Shown: positions 31,480 to 32,359 of the stretch, one piece after another
How positions within the stretch are numbered: the first letter of the stretch is position 1
Layout: the number at the start of each line of letters is the position of its first letter
DNA from: Pseudomonadota bacterium
GTDB taxonomy: Bacteria; Pseudomonadota; Alphaproteobacteria; Rhizobiales; Beijerinckiaceae
Length of the DNA stretch: 32,359 nucleotides
Direction of reading: 5' to 3'
Assembly: GCA_023423995.1 (NCBI GenBank)
Contig: JAFAEL010000141.1
Coordinates: 1-32,359 of the forward strand
The notes under the pieces: model-generated
Database searches by the model: none
The model's input: the letters and a program-made list of their open reading frames with translations, nothing else
What the model was told of the DNA's origin: nothing
Program-made: the position numbers and the translations under genes

Positions 31480-32359
31480 GAGGCGGCGCAAGGGCCTCCT
31501 CGCCTCCGTGTCGCTCGCTGTGGAAGGTCGGGCGGCGGCGATGGGCAGCCGCGAACCAGGCGGCCCAGAGGATCGCAAGGCCGGGCGGGATGAGGAGGTC
31601 CCAGAACGTGAGCGCCGGTTCCGGGGCAGCGGGACGCAGGAGCCACAGCATCTTGAGGCCATAGGCCAGGAGGCCGAGCGCGCTTCCGGCGATCATCGTC
31701 CGGTGCCCGACCCCGATGGGGATCAGCAGCACGAGCGCCAGGCCGAGGGCGGCGAGCGCGGCCTCGAGCGCGAGGAGCCAGGAGCCGGAGCGGCGGAGAT
31801 ACCAGGCCGCCTCTCCGGGAAGGTTCGCCAGCCACACGATCAGGAACTGCGCGAACCAGGTCCAGATCGCGAGCAGCATCAGGGTCACGAGCGCGCGCTC
31901 GAGGCTCACCATGCGGTGGCCCGCCGGGCTCTCGCCGCGCAGCAGCGACAGGAAGATGCCGCCCGCGAGAGCTGCGAGAAGCTGCGTCAGCAGGAAGGCC
32001 CAGGGGAACAGGCCGGATTGCCAGCGCGGCTCGCGCGCCATGATCCAGTCGCCGGCCGCAGCGGTCGCCGTGACGGCGAGAAGCGCGATGCCGATGGCGC
32101 TGGCGCGCCAGGGGTGCCGCGTGCCCGTGATCCAGTAGGCGAGCGCGGACCAGACCGCGAGGTAGAGGGCCGAGCGGAGGAGGATCATGTCGGGCCGCAG
32201 CACGGCCTGGCGGAGCCCGCTCATTCCCGTCGCGCCAGGGTCGCCGAGCCAGGGATAGAGATCCGGCAGCCGCATCGCGAGCGGCAGGCCGAAGAGGGCG
32301 AGGAGCGGCACGGTCCGGGCCGCCGCCTCGGCCTCGGACCGGACCGGATCGAGCCAGTG
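31454..32359 (-). CDS. actF: ActF-like subunit of alternative complex III (5' truncated by window edge)
   Basis: The frame runs off the right edge without a certain start (a GTG at 32311 is internal-looking), leaving 301 C-terminal residues. It matches the quinol:cytochrome c oxidoreductase ActF subunit in order: 'VPLLALFGLPLAMRLPDLYP' after a short amphipathic segment, 'ALYLAVWSALAYWIT', 'GDWIMAREPRWQSGLFPWAF', 'IWTWFAQFLIVWLANLPGEA' with 'AWYLRR', then 'FWDLLIPPGLAILWAAWFAA'. ActF is a NrfD-like membrane subunit of ACIII, which oxidises quinol and reduces cytochrome c or an attached caa3 oxidase. The remaining act genes would lie beyond the edge. A cytosolic tail rich in charged residues ends the protein. 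Confidence 0.8.
   Translation of the reverse strand, partial: HWLDPVRSEAEAAARTVPLLALFGLPLAMRLPDLYPWLGDPGATGMSGLRQAVLRPDMILLRSALYLAVWSALAYWITGTRHPWRASAIGIALLAVTATAAAGDWIMAREPRWQSGLFPWAFLLTQLLAALAGGIFLSLLRGESPAGHRMVSLERALVTLMLLAIWTWFAQFLIVWLANLPGEAAWYLRRSGSWLLALEAALAALGLALVLLIPIGVGHRTMIAGSALGLLAYGLKMLWLLRPAAPEPALTFWDLLIPPGLAILWAAWFAAAHRRRPTFHSERHGGEEALAPPLSSGKPKR

Noticed and set aside
1..32359. CRISPR arrays, tRNA or rRNA genes, insertion sequences, prophage genes
   Set aside because: None was recognised on either strand. Repeats found are short and not of CRISPR form.

Overview
The window is GC-rich chromosomal DNA (close to 70% G+C by eye) from an alphaproteobacterium, most probably of the order Hyphomicrobiales (Methylobacteriaceae, Boseaceae or Salinarimonas-like). 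The reasons are the hom, glpX and recJ neighbourhood, the DUF3297 protein, the YcjX/YcjF pair beside a SixA-like phosphatase, and the form of the hook genes flgE-flgK-flgL. Genus is not claimed. Nearly all of the window is coding. I saw no tRNA, rRNA, CRISPR array or insertion sequence.

Layout. 1-1018: the 3' end of an ABC solute-binding protein gene and a DUF3297 gene, with a 15-bp tandem repeat between them. 1060-5923: a minus-strand flagellar block flgE-flgK-flgL whose upstream gap holds a full-consensus sigma-54 promoter, an IHF consensus site and a short inverted repeat. 5924-9654: YcjF-like, flavin reductase-like, YcjX-like and SixA-like genes. 9685-15776: hom, glpX and recJ on the minus strand, with a DUF1508 gene, a secreted beta-helix protein gene and a GNAT acetyltransferase gene between glpX and recJ. 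15917-21703: a six-gene minus-strand unit (amidohydrolase, Tat-exported binding protein, livH, livM, livG, livF) that probably imports and hydrolyses an amide- or peptide-like compound. 21870-22652: an enol-lactonase-like alpha/beta hydrolase.

22654-28025 is a respiratory locus. A lipoprotein cytochrome c and CtaG are encoded on the minus strand. Diverging from them are subunit II with a fused cytochrome c domain (caa3 type), a fused subunit I-III, and a small membrane protein. The right edge (31454-32359) carries part of an ActF-like subunit of alternative complex III, so the locus may encode a quinol - ACIII - cytochrome c - caa3 chain. Between them lie a GltS glutamate symporter and a histidine-rich exported DUF305 protein.

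The most unusual stretch is 28026-29256. An AT-richer gene for a PIN-like nuclease of unknown role sits between the intact small membrane protein gene and a fragment that repeats that gene's 3' end (same last nine residues, only synonymous differences). It is followed by a 61-nt three-way-junction fold that buries the ribosome binding site of the DUF305 gene. Other points of interest are the loss of the K-channel lysine (Gln354) and of a D-channel asparagine in the fused oxidase subunit, and the sigma-54/IHF control region ahead of the hook operon.
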